Source of the DNA: Puniceibacterium sp. IMCC21224
Lineage (GTDB): Bacteria > Pseudomonadota > Alphaproteobacteria > Rhodobacterales > Rhodobacteraceae
Length of the DNA: 64,000 bases
Assembly (NCBI RefSeq): GCF_001038505.1
Contig: NZ_LDPY01000001.1
Span: 1,488,001 to 1,552,000 of the forward strand
Direction of reading: 5' to 3'
Shown here: positions 51,011 through 59,074 of the stretch, one piece after another
Layout of the letters: each line of letters begins with the position of its first letter
Position numbering within the stretch: position 1 is the stretch's first letter
The notes under the pieces: generated by a model
Seen by the model: only the letters and a program-made list of their open reading frames with translations
What the model was told of the DNA's origin: nothing
Databases searched by the model: none
Program-made: the position numbers and the translations under genes

Positions 51011-51153
51011 TTGGCCCGAACCGACGGATGGCCGCTATTCCGACGTGGAACTCGGTCGCTCTGCGATGGGTTGGGTTGATCACACGCACTTCGCCGAAGG
51101 GGGCAGACCGGCGGCGGGGATCGCAGTGCCAATTCTCGAAGGGGCTAGCATGA
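51007..51153 (+). CDS. Possible 48-residue small protein between pyrB and the next gene
   Basis: An open frame from ATG 51007 to TGA 51151-51153. Its start overlaps the pyrB stop by four bases (ATGA) and its stop overlaps the next gene's start the same way. The product is basic with a W/V-rich middle ([16 protein letters not shown]) and no known family. The double ATGA arrangement is what suggests coupling and a real gene; it may also be a remnant or chance frame. The neighbouring +2 frame in the same DNA could instead extend the next gene upstream to 51045. Confidence 0.35.
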   Translation: MIGPNRRMAAIPTWNSVALRWVGLITRTSPKGADRRRGSQCQFSKGLA

Positions 51154-51707
51154 CACAGATGCAGATCAGCGCGACAGAAACAGGCACCCTCAGGGTGTTC
51201 CACATCGACCTGCCCGCGCAGGCGATCCACCGCTTTACCACCCAGGCGGGCACAGGGGAATGGCCGTTGCAATATGCGCTGGGCGCGAAAAACCTGCGAT
51301 CGTCTTTTGTCGAGGTGGTGTCGATCCGGGATCTTGAGCAGATGACGCTATCGACCTATCTGGCCGAAGGCTATGGCCTGAGCGGGTCGTGTTTGGAGTC
51401 CGCGCGCCAACAGCTTGATGGGATCAAGGGGCATGTCCTGTTGTTGCCCGCGTCGGCGTTTGGCAATGTGGCGCAGACGCTGACCATTGCCAGCCCACTG
51501 CGCTGGGTGGCGACGTTTTCCGAAAAGACGCGGCCTGCCTCGCTCAATCCGCTGCGGTCAGCGGGTGCCAAAGGCGTTTTGGCCGAGGATACCGGCACTG
51601 ACGCAAATACCGAGAGCGGAGCCAAGACTCTGCGCGGGTTGTTGATGGTGGCGTGCTGCATCGTGCTGCTGGTGCTGGGTATGCTGTTGTTGAAGGTGAC
51701 GCAGTGA
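51150..51707 (+). CDS. Conserved membrane-anchored protein of the pyrB-pyrC cluster
   Basis: A 185-residue protein: soluble alpha/beta-looking N-terminal part (~1-150) and one C-terminal membrane helix (LLMVACCIVLLVLGMLLLKV), so it is tail-anchored. No recognised domain. Similar genes sit between pyrB and pyrC in other Rhodobacteraceae and are sometimes mislabelled as a carbamoyltransferase subunit; nothing in the sequence supports that. GAAGGGG seven bases before ATG 51150 favours this start over 51045. Confidence 0.65.
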   Translation: MTQMQISATETGTLRVFHIDLPAQAIHRFTTQAGTGEWPLQYALGAKNLRSSFVEVVSIRDLEQMTLSTYLAEGYGLSGSCLESARQQLDGIKGHVLLLPASAFGNVAQTLTIASPLRWVATFSEKTRPASLNPLRSAGAKGVLAEDTGTDANTESGAKTLRGLLMVACCIVLLVLGMLLLKVTQ

Positions 51708-51786
51708 CCGAACCTGCCACGGCAATGCGTGCTGGCGGTGCGCCCCAAGCTTTACGCTTGATGCGCGAGATTCAGAAAGAAACACA

Positions 51787-53085
51787 ATGACCCAACACCT
51801 GATCACGAATGTTCGTCTGATCGACCCCCAGGCAGATCAGGTCCGGCACGGCGCGCTGCTGATCCGCGACGGGAAGATTGCCGAAATTTATGACGTGCCA
51901 GAGCCTGGGGTCGATGTCGCGACTGTTCCGGCCGAACATCGCCAGGATGCGGACGGCCGCTTTGTAGCGCCTGGCATCGTCGATATCGGCGTCAAGGTCT
52001 GCGAACCGGGTGAGCGGCATAAGGAAAGCTTTCGCTCGGCGGGGCTGGCGGCAGCGGCGGGTGGTGTGACCACCATTGTGACGCGGCCAGACACCCTGCC
52101 CGCCATCGACACCCCCGAGGCGCTTGAATTCATCCGCCGCCGTGCGAACGAGGCGGCCCCGGTGCATGTTCTGCCGATGGCGGCGCTGACCAAGGGCCGC
52201 GCGGGCCGCGAAATGACCGAAATCGGGTTTCTGCTGGATGCCGGCGCGGTCGCCTTTACCGATTGCGACCACGTGGTCACCGACACCCGCGTACTAAGCC
52301 GCGCCATGACCTATGCCAGGTCGCTGGGCGCGCTGGTTCTGGGCCACCCGCAGGACCCGGGACTGTCAGCCGGGGCGGCGGTCACATCGGGAAAATTTGC
52401 CACGCTGCGCGGATTGCCGGGGGTTACGTCGATGGCCGAACGCATGGCGCTGGATCGCGATATGGCGCTGGTTGAAATGACGGGCGTGGCCTATCACGCT
52501 GATCAGATCACCACCGCCCGCGCCCTGCCTGCGCTGGAGCGGGCCAAGCGTAACGGGTTGAACGTCACCGCCGGGACGTCGATGCACCACCTGACACTGA
52601 ACGAATTGGACGTGTCCGACTACCGCACCTTTTTTAAGGTGAAACCGCCCCTGCGATCCGAGGAAGACCGGCAGGCGATGATCGAGGCGGTGCGCGACGG
52701 GTTGATCGACGTGATCTGTTCGATGCACACGCCGCAGGACGAAGAAAGCAAGCGCCTGCCCTATGAAGAGGCCGCGTCGGGCGCCGTGGGCCTTGAGACG
52801 ATGTTGCCGGTGATGCTGCGGCTCTATCACGCAGGCGATCTGACGCTGCCACAGCTGTTTCGCGCGCTGGCGCTGAACCCGGCGCGGCGGCTTGGCCTCG
52901 AATGTGGGCGGATCACCGTGGGGGCACCTGCGGACCTGTTGCTGTTTGATGCTGACAAGCCACGCATTCTGGATCGTTTCAAACTTGCGTCAAAATCCAA
53001 GAACACGCCCTTTGACGGTGCCCGCCTGCAAGGTAAGGTTCTGGAAACCTTTGTGTCAGGCGTTTCTGTCTATCGGAGCAATTAG
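51787..53085 (+). CDS. Dihydroorotase-like protein, probably inactive (PyrC' type)
   Basis: A 432-residue amidohydrolase-fold protein clearly related to class I dihydroorotase, but the metal and catalytic residues are gone: the HxH of PGxxDxHVH reads DIGVKV (Gly68, Lys70); HxED reads HPQD (His187 kept, Glu to Gln189); and the catalytic DHAPH reads MHTPQ (Asp to Met313). Known parallel: PyrC' of pseudomonads, an inactive homologue that scaffolds PyrB dodecamers. The pyrB-linked location fits that role, so a working dihydroorotase must be encoded elsewhere. plsY begins at the next base after its stop. Confidence 0.88.
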   Translation: MTQHLITNVRLIDPQADQVRHGALLIRDGKIAEIYDVPEPGVDVATVPAEHRQDADGRFVAPGIVDIGVKVCEPGERHKESFRSAGLAAAAGGVTTIVTRPDTLPAIDTPEALEFIRRRANEAAPVHVLPMAALTKGRAGREMTEIGFLLDAGAVAFTDCDHVVTDTRVLSRAMTYARSLGALVLGHPQDPGLSAGAAVTSGKFATLRGLPGVTSMAERMALDRDMALVEMTGVAYHADQITTARALPALERAKRNGLNVTAGTSMHHLTLNELDVSDYRTFFKVKPPLRSEEDRQAMIEAVRDGLIDVICSMHTPQDEESKRLPYEEAASGAVGLETMLPVMLRLYHAGDLTLPQLFRALALNPARRLGLECGRITVGAPADLLLFDADKPRILDRFKLASKSKNTPFDGARLQGKVLETFVSGVSVYRSN

Positions 53086-53721
53086 ATGGTCGCAGTTGAA
53101 AATACTCCTCTGATTTTGGGTCTTTGGGCGCTGGTTGGCTATCTTCTGGGAACTATTCCCTTTGGCATTTTGCTAACGCGTGCCTTGAATCTTGGGGATC
53201 TGCGCAGCATCGGATCGGGCAATATTGGCGCCACCAATGTTCTGCGCACCGGAAACAAGGCGGCGGCGGCTGCGACACTGCTGCTTGACGGGGCCAAGGG
53301 CGCGGTTGCGGTGTTGCTGGCACGGGCCATGGCGGGCGAAGACGCGGCACAAATTGCCGGCCTTGCGGCGTTCCTGGGCCATTGCTATCCGATCTGGCTG
53401 CGGTTCCGGGGGGGCAAGGGGGTTGCGACCTTTCTGGGGATTCTGCTTGCGCTGGTCTGGCCTGTTGGCATCGCCTGCTGTGCCACTTGGCTGGCGGCGG
53501 TGGTGATCACCCGGATATCAAGCTTTGGCGCGCTGGCCGCTGCGGCGTTTTCAACCATCTGGATGTTTATATTCGGCTCGTTTGACGCATTTTTTCTGGG
53601 AATCGTGCTGACCTTGCTGATCTACTGGCGTCACCGTGCCAATATTTCCCGACTGCGCGCCGGAACTGAACCGAAGGTCGGGCAGAAATCCTTAAGCGTC
53701 AGCCCAGAACATAGCCCATGA
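53086..53721 (+). CDS. plsY: Glycerol-3-phosphate 1-O-acyltransferase
   Basis: A 211-residue polytopic membrane enzyme transferring acyl groups from acyl-phosphate to glycerol 3-phosphate, the first step of phospholipid synthesis. The motifs GSGNIGATNVLR, LGHCYPIWLRFRGGKGVAT and ITRISSFGALAA are intact. About five to six membrane helices. Starts right after the pyrC-like stop. Its last 23 bases overlap the end of convergent azlD. Confidence 0.93.
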   Translation: MVAVENTPLILGLWALVGYLLGTIPFGILLTRALNLGDLRSIGSGNIGATNVLRTGNKAAAAATLLLDGAKGAVAVLLARAMAGEDAAQIAGLAAFLGHCYPIWLRFRGGKGVATFLGILLALVWPVGIACCATWLAAVVITRISSFGALAAAAFSTIWMFIFGSFDAFFLGIVLTLLIYWRHRANISRLRAGTEPKVGQKSLSVSPEHSP

Positions 53722-54025
53722 CGATCAGTGTGGCCGCGCCACTCAGCATGGTGACAATGACGTTTTTTGTCAGGTAGCCAACCACTATGGCGACCGCGGC
53801 GGTGATCAGTCTTGCGGGGTCGGGCTGCCCGCCTGTTGCCTGCGGCCAGAGCACCAAGGGGGCAACAAGGGCCGGCAAAACCGCCACAGCGGTATAGCGC
53901 AGATGCCGCAACAGCCAGTCCGGCAGCTGCCGGTCGCCGACAAAGCCCAAAAATACGAACCGCATGGCAAAGCTGCCAAGGCCCAGGCCAAAGATCACAA
54001 CCCAGATATTGCTTGTGTCGATCAT
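53699..54025 (-). CDS. AzlD family branched-chain amino acid export subunit
   Basis: A 108-residue membrane protein with four hydrophobic helices and the AzlD pattern (FAMRFVFLGF, LPDWLLRHLRYTAVAVLPALVAP, VVGYLTKNVIVTMLSGAATL). It pairs with AzlC to export branched-chain amino acids or similar compounds. Its start overlaps the azlC stop by four bases. The 3' end overlaps plsY. Confidence 0.88.
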   Translation of the reverse strand: MIDTSNIWVVIFGLGLGSFAMRFVFLGFVGDRQLPDWLLRHLRYTAVAVLPALVAPLVLWPQATGGQPDPARLITAAVAIVVGYLTKNVIVTMLSGAATLIVMGYVLG

Positions 54026-54789
54026 TGCTGTGCCCTTTGTTCCAGCCAGACTTCGGTCCGGGCGCCCGCCATCATGCCGCCGATACCGCCGACGATCAGC
54101 GCAAGATTATAGGGCAGCCACGCACAGCCAAGTGCCAGGACCACGGATACCAGTGCGGCGGCCCGGTGCGCCGGGGTACGCAGCAGCGGCATGATCATCG
54201 AGATAAAGGCGATCGGCAGCACAAAGTCGAGGCCGAGTTCCGTCGGAATCGCGGCCCCCAGCCAGCCGCCTAAAAGGGTGGCCGCATACCAGGGCAGGCA
54301 AATCGGCGTACAGGTTCCAAAGAAATAGCCGACTTTTTCGCCCAGCGTCATTCCGGGACGTTTGTCATATTCAAGGAGCGAGGCGGCATAAGTCTGATCG
54401 ACCAGAAAATACGCGATCAATCCGCGCTGCCACAGCGGCGCCGCTCCGAGATAGGGCGTGATTGAGGCGGAATACATTGCCATACGCATGTTCACCGCCA
54501 ATGCAGAGGCCAGAACGACAACCGTTGGCGCCTGTTCGGACATAAGCTGAAGCGCTGTGAACTGCGATGCTCCGGCGATCACCACGACACTAAAGGATAC
54601 CGTCTCAAACAGGCTTAACCCGGCCTCGGTCGCCAGAACCCCAAATAGCATGGCAAAGGGCAGTACGATGACCAGAAAAGGCGTCGCATCCCGCAACCCG
54701 CGCAGATAGGCGTGGCGCGCGCCCGCACGCACTTGACGCCCGTCTGGCAGCTCTGGTCCCTGACTTGACATTGCAGCACCGCCCGCCAT
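54022..54789 (-). CDS. AzlC family ABC-independent amino acid permease
   Basis: A 255-residue inner-membrane protein of the AzlC/YgaZ family: FLVIVLPFAMLFGVLATEAG, VIAGASQFTALQLM, NMRMAMYSASITPYLG, and KVGYFFGTCTPICLPWYAATLLG are typical. Works with AzlD as a two-part exporter. Start 54789 has AGGGGACAG upstream; ATG 54771 is an alternative six codons in. Divergent from fdhD with a 50-base gap. Confidence 0.9.
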   Translation of the reverse strand: MAGGAAMSSQGPELPDGRQVRAGARHAYLRGLRDATPFLVIVLPFAMLFGVLATEAGLSLFETVSFSVVVIAGASQFTALQLMSEQAPTVVVLASALAVNMRMAMYSASITPYLGAAPLWQRGLIAYFLVDQTYAASLLEYDKRPGMTLGEKVGYFFGTCTPICLPWYAATLLGGWLGAAIPTELGLDFVLPIAFISMIMPLLRTPAHRAAALVSVVLALGCAWLPYNLALIVGGIGGMMAGARTEVWLEQRAQQ

Positions 54790-54839
54790 GACTGTCCCCT
54801 GTCCGTGTTTGGCACAGACCTAGCCACAGTACAGGAAAG

Positions 54840-55742
54840 ATGCAATTGCCCGTCTCCCCCGAAACATTGCCGAATGATGACACCTACCTGATCGCTCCGA
54901 ATCCTCAGGCACCGGGGCTGACACGGGCAATGACCGGGCGGGATCAGGCCGGGGCCGAGGTGGCGCTGCATGTGGTTGAAGAGCGGCCGCTGACGATTTA
55001 CCTGAATGCGCAGGAAATCGTGACAGCCATGACCATTGGCGACTATCCAGAATATCTGGCGCTGGGATTTTTGCGCAATCAGGGCATGCTGCGCGACGGT
55101 GACGATGTGACAGGCGTCGACTACGACGAAGAGTTGGGCGTCGTTGTGGTGCGCACTGCCAGCCAGACCACCTATGAGGACAAGATGCGTAAAAAGACCC
55201 GCACCAGCGGTTGCGCCGTGGGTACGGTCTTTGGTGACATGATGGAGGGGCTTGACGGAATCCATCTGCCAGGGTCCCCGGTGCGCCTGTCCTGGCTTTA
55301 TGCGCTGGCGGCGCGCATCAACACCACGCCGTCGCTGTACCTTGAGGCGGGCGCGATCCATGGCACGGTGCTGTGCTGTCAGGACCGGCCCTTGGTCTAC
55401 ATGGAGGATGTCGGACGTCACAATGCGGTGGACAAGATTGCGGGCTGGATGTTGAAACACGGCGTCGAAGCCGAGGACAAGATCCTCTACACCACGGGGC
55501 GACTGACATCTGAGATGGTGATCAAAACTGCGCTGATGGGAATCCCGGTGCTGGCGTCGCGCTCCGGCTTTACAGCCTGGGGAGTCGAGATCGCGCGGCA
55601 GGTCGGGCTGACTTGCATCGGACGGATGCGGGGGCGACGCTTTGTCTGTCTGAGCGGTGAGGGGCGGCTGGTACGCGATATTACCCCCGATGAGATCCCT
55701 GAGGAGGGACGCCGTGTGGGCCGTGAACGGACGGGCCGATGA
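54840..55742 (+). CDS. fdhD: Formate dehydrogenase accessory sulfurtransferase
   Basis: A 300-residue FdhD, which passes sulfur from IscS to the bis-MGD cofactor so that formate dehydrogenase becomes active. Seen: NPPx-like VALHVVEERPLTIYLNAQE, GFLRNQGML, GAIHGTVLCCQD, VYMEDVGRHNAVDKIAGWML and TTGRLTSEMVIKTALMGIPVLASRSG. The usual CxxC of the sulfur-carrying loop reads SGCAVG: Cys125 is present but Gly128 replaces the second Cys. First of the fdhD-mobA-mobB-moeA run. No formate dehydrogenase structural genes in the window. Confidence 0.93.
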   Translation: MQLPVSPETLPNDDTYLIAPNPQAPGLTRAMTGRDQAGAEVALHVVEERPLTIYLNAQEIVTAMTIGDYPEYLALGFLRNQGMLRDGDDVTGVDYDEELGVVVVRTASQTTYEDKMRKKTRTSGCAVGTVFGDMMEGLDGIHLPGSPVRLSWLYALAARINTTPSLYLEAGAIHGTVLCCQDRPLVYMEDVGRHNAVDKIAGWMLKHGVEAEDKILYTTGRLTSEMVIKTALMGIPVLASRSGFTAWGVEIARQVGLTCIGRMRGRRFVCLSGEGRLVRDITPDEIPEEGRRVGRERTGR

Positions 55743-55750
55743 GCTGGGGC

Positions 55751-55797
55751 CAAAATTTTTATCAAAAATTTTTACAAGAAAATTCAAAATTTTCTTG
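55751..55797. repeat. AT-rich inverted-repeat cluster between fdhD and mobA
   Basis: A 47-base stretch of mostly A and T in otherwise GC-rich DNA. It contains two AAAATTTTT-type copies (near 55752 and 55764) and a perfect 10-bp inverted repeat, CAAGAAAATT at 55775-55784 and AATTTTCTTG at 55788-55797 (loop CAA). It lies between the fdhD stop and the mobA start and could be a promoter, operator or hairpin regulating mobA-mobB-moeA. Confidence 0.6.
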
Positions 55798-55821
55798 GCC
55801 GCGCGTGACAGGGCGAATGAC

Positions 55822-56432
55822 ATGATCCAGCCGCTGGGTGTGATTTTGGCCGGGGACTCGCGCGGCGTATGGGCGGCGGGGACAAGGGTCTGCTGTCACT
55901 CGCTGGTCGACCACTGTTATCCCACGTTGTCGAGCGGCTAGAACCGCAGGTCGCGAATGTGGCTCTGAATGCGAATGGCGATGCGGCGCGGTTCGCAACC
56001 TATGGCTTGCCGGTGATTTCGGATTCCATTGCCGAGTTTCCGGGGCCGCTTGCCGGGGTGTTGGCCGGGCTTGATTGGGCCGCCGCGGCGGGCGCCGAGG
56101 CGGTTGTCACGGTGGCTGCTGATACCCCGTTTTTCCCATGCGATCTGGTGCCGCGGCTGCTGCTCGCAGCAGAAGGCATGGCGGCGCCGCTGGTGCTGGC
56201 CGCAACCCCGGACGCCGAACGCGGTACGGCGCGGCATCCGACCTTTGGCCTTTGGCCCGTGTCGCTACGCGAGGATCTGCGCGCTGCCTTGCGGGATGGC
56301 ATGCGCAAGGTCGTGCGCTGGACCGATCAGCATAACGGGCGCGAAGCGGTGTTTCCTGTGACCGGGGGGGACCCTTTCTTTAACGTCAACACGCCGCAGG
56401 ATCTGGCGCAGGCTGAGGCAATGATGGCATGA
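55822..56432 (+). CDS. mobA: Molybdenum cofactor guanylyltransferase, apparent frameshift near the start
   Basis: MobA attaches GMP to molybdopterin. The expected signature LAGGxxRRMGGGDK is split between frames: ATG 55822 reads MIQPLGVILAG up to the G run at 55852-55855, while from ATG 55869 the other frame reads MGGGDKGLLSLAGRP and on to the stop. One extra G in that run would restore LAGGLARRMGGGDK. So either the base was lost in assembly or the gene is really shifted, leaving a 187-residue product from 55869 without the nucleotide-binding loop. The rest (SDSIAEFPGPLAGVLAGL, AADTPFFP) is intact. mobB starts in its stop codon (ATGA). Confidence 0.8.
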
Positions 56433-56935
56433 AGCTCTATGGGGTGACCGGCTGGAAGAATGCGGGCAAAACCGGATTAATGGAGCGCCTTGTGACCGAA
56501 ATCACTGGTCGCGGTCTGTCCGTTTCGACCGTCAAACATGCGCATCACAGCTTTGACGTGGATCATGCGGGCAAGGACAGTTTCCGCCATCGCCAGGCCG
56601 GCGCGCAAGAGGTTCTGTTGAGTTCGCGTAACCGCGTGGCGTTGATGACTGAATTGCGCGGGGCAGATGAGTTCGCCTTAGAGGCGCTGCTGACCCGGCT
56701 CGCGCCGGTTGATCTGGTGTTGGTCGAAGGTTACAAACGCGATCCGCATCCCAAGATCGAGGCGTTTCGCGCCGAGACTGGCAACCCTCTGATCGCGCCG
56801 GGCGATCCGACGATTCGGGCGATCGCCAGTGACGTGCCGCTGGAGAGTGATCGCGCGGTCTTTGATCTGAATGACACCATCTCGATTGCTGACTTCATCC
56901 TGCGGGAGGTTGGCCTGTCAGGGGGCAGACCGTGA
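56429..56935 (+). CDS. mobB: Molybdopterin-guanine dinucleotide biosynthesis protein B
   Basis: A 168-residue P-loop GTPase-like protein: GVTGWKNAGKTGLMERL at 5-21 (Walker A with the MobB GxKNxGKT form), TVKHAHHSFDVDHAGKDSFRHRQAGA, and VDLVLVEGYKRDPHPKIE. It aids MobA in making MGD. Overlaps mobA by four bases at its start and moeA by four at its end (GTGA). Confidence 0.94.
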   Translation: MKLYGVTGWKNAGKTGLMERLVTEITGRGLSVSTVKHAHHSFDVDHAGKDSFRHRQAGAQEVLLSSRNRVALMTELRGADEFALEALLTRLAPVDLVLVEGYKRDPHPKIEAFRAETGNPLIAPGDPTIRAIASDVPLESDRAVFDLNDTISIADFILREVGLSGGRP

Positions 56936-59031
56936 GCCGGTTTGATACGATTGTGGTAGTCGACTGGTCAGGTGGTAACGACCGCGGGCTGACACCAAAG
57001 CCGGATGCTATTTGGGGTTGCGTGGCGCGTTCTGGTGTATCCAAGGAGCCGGTCTATCTGCGCAACCGGCAGGTGGCCGAGATGTGGTTGCATGACCTTA
57101 TCGAGGCCGAACTGGCTGCCGGACGGCGGGTATTGGCCGGGTTTGATTTTCCGTTTGGCTATCCTGCTGGGATGGCTGAGGCGCTAACCGGCGCAAGTGA
57201 TCCGCTGGCCCTTTGGGATTGGTTCGAAGCGCGCATTGAGGATGCTCCCAAAGCCAACAACCGCTTTGATCTTGCCGGGCGGATCAACCAGAATTTTGGG
57301 GGCCAGGGGCCGTTCTGGGGCAATGGCCTGCGCCGCGATGTCGATGGTTTACCGCGGAACAAGGCGCGTTATTCCAACCCGTTTGCTGATCGCCGACAGG
57401 CGGAATTACAGGCGCCGGGGGCCTTTACCTGTTGGCAGATGGCGGGGGCCGGATCGGTCGGCAGTCAGGTGTTCATGGGGTTGCCGGTGCTTGCACGATT
57501 GCGCAGGGCCTTTGCTGGTCGGGCGTCCGCGTGGCCATTCGAGACACCGGATCGGGAGATTGCGCTCGTCGAGGTGTGGCCGTCGCTGTCGGTTTCAAAG
57601 CCGCCGGAGGGCGTTATCAAGGATGCGTATCAGGTGGCGACGCTGGCGCGGGTATTGTCAGCGCTACCAGCGCGAGAATTGGACGAAATGCTGCTGGTGA
57701 GCGCGCCGGAGGAGGGTTGGATCCTCGGGCTCGGGTATGAACATCGGCTGGTGGATAGCGCCGCAACGCGCCCGGAATTACAGCCCCCGCCACTGCGCAA
57801 CGATTGCTTTGCGCTGCCTGCTGGAATCGACTGGACGCCGGTGGATCAGGCACTGGGGTTGTTGCGCACTGGGTTACATCCTGTTGTTCTACAGGAAGAC
57901 GTGCCAGTGATGCAGGCGGTGGGGCGGGTGCTGGCGCATGATCTGATGGCGCGCCGGTCGAACCCGCCGCATCGCAACACAGCTGTGGATGGGTATGGTT
58001 TTGCCGCAGGGTCGGTTGGCGAGGGTCCGCAGGTGCTGCCGCTGATGGCGGGACGATCAGCGGCCGGAAAACCCTTTGACGGTGTGGTGCCAGAGGGCCG
58101 TGCGCTGCGGGTGCTGACCGGCGCTGATTTGCCTGCGGGCGTCGACACGGTTGTGCTGGATGAAGATGTCACCCGCGGCACTGGTGAAATTGCCTTTCGT
58201 GGCGCATTGCGGCGCGGGGCGAATACGCGTGAGGCTGGCGAAGATGTGGCGCGGGGTGCGCTGGTGCTGTCGGCGGGGCGGATTCTGACCCCGGCTGATC
58301 TGGCGCTGGCCGCAGCGGTCGGGCACGGTAGTTTGCGGGTATTTGCGCGGTTGCGGGTGGCGGTGATCTCAACCGGTGATGAACTGGTCGAAGCAGGCGC
58401 CGCAGCCGAGCAAGGCCAGATTTACGATGCAAACCGACCGATGCTGCTCGCGATGGCGGCACGCTGGGGCTTTACCTCTGTTGATCTGGGGCGGTTGCCG
58501 GATAACCGCGCTGTTTTGCGCGACACACTGGATCAAGCTGCGCAGCAAGCGGATGTAATTCTGACTTCAGGCGGCGCTTCGGCGGGGGATGAGGACCATG
58601 TGTCCGCCCTGATGCGCGAGAGCGGTGCCCTGCAGGAGTGGCGGATAGCGTTAAAGCCGGGGCGTCCGCTGGTGCTTGGGTTGTGGCAGGGTGTGCCGGT
58701 CTTTGGTTTGCCGGGCAATCCGGTGGCGGCACTGGTTTGCGCACTCGTGTTTGCACGGCCCGCGATGGGCATTCTGTCGGGCGAGGGCTGGCACGATCCG
58801 GTCGGATATGATCTGCCCGCAAACTTTGAAAAGCGAAAAAAGCCGGGGCGGCGGGAGTATCTGCGGGCGCGGGTACGCAACGGCAAGGTTGAGGTGTTCC
58901 GCTCGGAGGGATCTGGGCGGATCAGCGGACTGAGCTGGGCCGAGGGGCTGGTCGAGCTGGAAGACGGCGCATGTCACGTCCAGCCCGGTGATCCAGTGCG
59001 GTATATCCCGTTCGGCAGTTTCGGTTTGTAG
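56932..59031 (+). CDS. moeA: MoeA molybdopterin molybdotransferase with an N-terminal extra domain
   Basis: A 699-residue fusion. Residues ~297-699 are a full MoeA/gephyrin-E protein: PPHRNTAVDGYGFAAG, VPEGRALRVLTGADLPAGVDTVV, VISTGDELVEAG, and the MPT-binding VILTSGGASAGDEDH near 545, then GLPGNPVAALVCALVF. It inserts molybdate into MPT. Residues ~1-290 are an added domain (IVVVDWSGGNDRG at the start, LAGFDFPFGYP near 65) that resembles an RNase-H-like DUF429 fold; its function is unknown. GTG start overlaps mobB. Ordinary MoeA is ~400 residues, so the fusion is real, not a start error. Confidence 0.88.
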   Translation: MSRFDTIVVVDWSGGNDRGLTPKPDAIWGCVARSGVSKEPVYLRNRQVAEMWLHDLIEAELAAGRRVLAGFDFPFGYPAGMAEALTGASDPLALWDWFEARIEDAPKANNRFDLAGRINQNFGGQGPFWGNGLRRDVDGLPRNKARYSNPFADRRQAELQAPGAFTCWQMAGAGSVGSQVFMGLPVLARLRRAFAGRASAWPFETPDREIALVEVWPSLSVSKPPEGVIKDAYQVATLARVLSALPARELDEMLLVSAPEEGWILGLGYEHRLVDSAATRPELQPPPLRNDCFALPAGIDWTPVDQALGLLRTGLHPVVLQEDVPVMQAVGRVLAHDLMARRSNPPHRNTAVDGYGFAAGSVGEGPQVLPLMAGRSAAGKPFDGVVPEGRALRVLTGADLPAGVDTVVLDEDVTRGTGEIAFRGALRRGANTREAGEDVARGALVLSAGRILTPADLALAAAVGHGSLRVFARLRVAVISTGDELVEAGAAAEQGQIYDANRPMLLAMAARWGFTSVDLGRLPDNRAVLRDTLDQAAQQADVILTSGGASAGDEDHVSALMRESGALQEWRIALKPGRPLVLGLWQGVPVFGLPGNPVAALVCALVFARPAMGILSGEGWHDPVGYDLPANFEKRKKPGRREYLRARVRNGKVEVFRSEGSGRISGLSWAEGLVELEDGACHVQPGDPVRYIPFGSFGL

Positions 59032-59074
59032 GCTGAAACAGATGTAACCTAGCGGAGCACGTGTGCTGCGCGTG

